From JBAWAP01 sp049589355 (GTDB taxonomy: Bacteria; Chloroflexota; Anaerolineae; VGOG01): a stretch of DNA of 6,193 nt. This document shows, one piece after another, positions 6,135 through 6,193 of the stretch; within the stretch, counting starts at the first letter, position 1; each line of letters starts with the position of its first letter. The notes beneath the pieces were generated by a model that made no database searches, was not told the DNA's origin, and was given only the letters and a program-made list of their open reading frames with translations. The stretch is from the NCBI GenBank assembly GCA_049589355.1, contig JBAWAP010000336.1, positions 1 to 6,193 on the forward strand, read 5' to 3'. The position numbers were made by a program, and so were the translations under genes.

Positions 6135-6193
6135 CCCTGGCAGTCCGTTGTGACCTTGGTCAAGTGCGTATTTCGCAGTTTTCAGTGCCGGTC

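Larger units (their letters stand above)
5984..6193 (+). ncRNA. Candidate structured noncoding RNA or leader of unknown family (3' end beyond window)
   Basis: The start is placed at the predicted +1 of the promoter at 5949-5977. Helices visible by hand are: GATCGGC 6007-6013 with GCCGGTC 6187-6193 (one G-U); GGGTGTTC 6015-6022 with 6026-6033, three-base loop; CCACC 6038-6042 with GGTGG 6048-6052; GGTCATCGG 6054-6062 with 6145-6155 across a two-base bulge; CCAGG 6066-6070 with CCTGG 6136-6140; CCGCTGGAC 6113-6121 with 6126-6134, four-base loop; and TGCG 6165-6168 with CGCA 6174-6177. Together they form a closed multibranch fold whose outer stem may continue past the edge. The conserved boxes of SRP RNA, tmRNA, RNase P RNA and the common riboswitches were not found. 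The alternatives are an insertion-sequence end starting at 6095, or chance pairing. Confidence 0.4.

Noticed and set aside
6073..6162. 6S RNA call based on GAGCCGCTATTT and a CCTTGGTCAAG-like run
   Set aside because: Only short similarities; the branched fold and separate stable hairpins do not fit the single long bulged hairpin of 6S RNA.
1..6193. CRISPR array, tRNA or rRNA genes
   Set aside because: No regularly spaced direct repeats, no tRNA cloverleaf with T-loop, and no rRNA core sequences were seen on either strand.

Overview
Bacterial chromosomal window with five protein-coding genes, all on the minus strand, and two repeat-rich noncoding stretches. The organism cannot be named from this sequence. 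Moderate GC content, consensus AGGAGG ribosome binding sites, a lipoprotein signal, and intergenic repeats of the GTCATTGCGAG / CCTTCG-N-CTCAGG / TGTCATTCTGAG kind fit an environmental bacterium. Chloroflexota is one guess (low confidence), because such palindromic repeats are frequent there and in several other phyla.

Reading in the direction of transcription (right to left): a GNAT-type acetyltransferase with two GNAT-like halves (5743-4757); a 347-bp gap packed with palindromic repeats; a TldD-type zinc metallopeptidase (4409-3039); its non-catalytic partner TldE/PmbA (3042-1750), overlapping tldD by an ATGA; a nucleotidyltransferase of the aminoglycoside-adenylyltransferase fold (1730-846); and a lipoprotein serine hydrolase of the class C beta-lactamase/esterase family (830 to the left edge, incomplete). 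The last four genes are separated by at most about 20 bp (52 bp if the downstream start of the nucleotidyltransferase is used), so they are probably one transcription unit. TldD and TldE are expected to form one heteromeric protease. The nucleotidyltransferase and serine hydrolase have no obvious functional link to it.

The right-hand 450 bp (5744-6193) carries no convincing protein gene. It holds a nested palindromic element (5782-5936). Just outside it is a near-perfect sigma70 promoter on the plus strand (TTGACT-17-TATAAT, 5949-5977), the only plus-strand signal in the window. Downstream, 5984 to the edge, lies a stretch with no obvious reading frame that can fold into several consecutive helices, including one pairing the last seven bases of the window with bases near the start of the transcript. 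I read this as a candidate structured noncoding RNA or long structured leader, cut by the window edge. It matches no RNA family that I can recognise. A competing reading is that an insertion-sequence end begins at 6095, because the 14-mer GTAACTGCTCAGCC there recurs at 4444.
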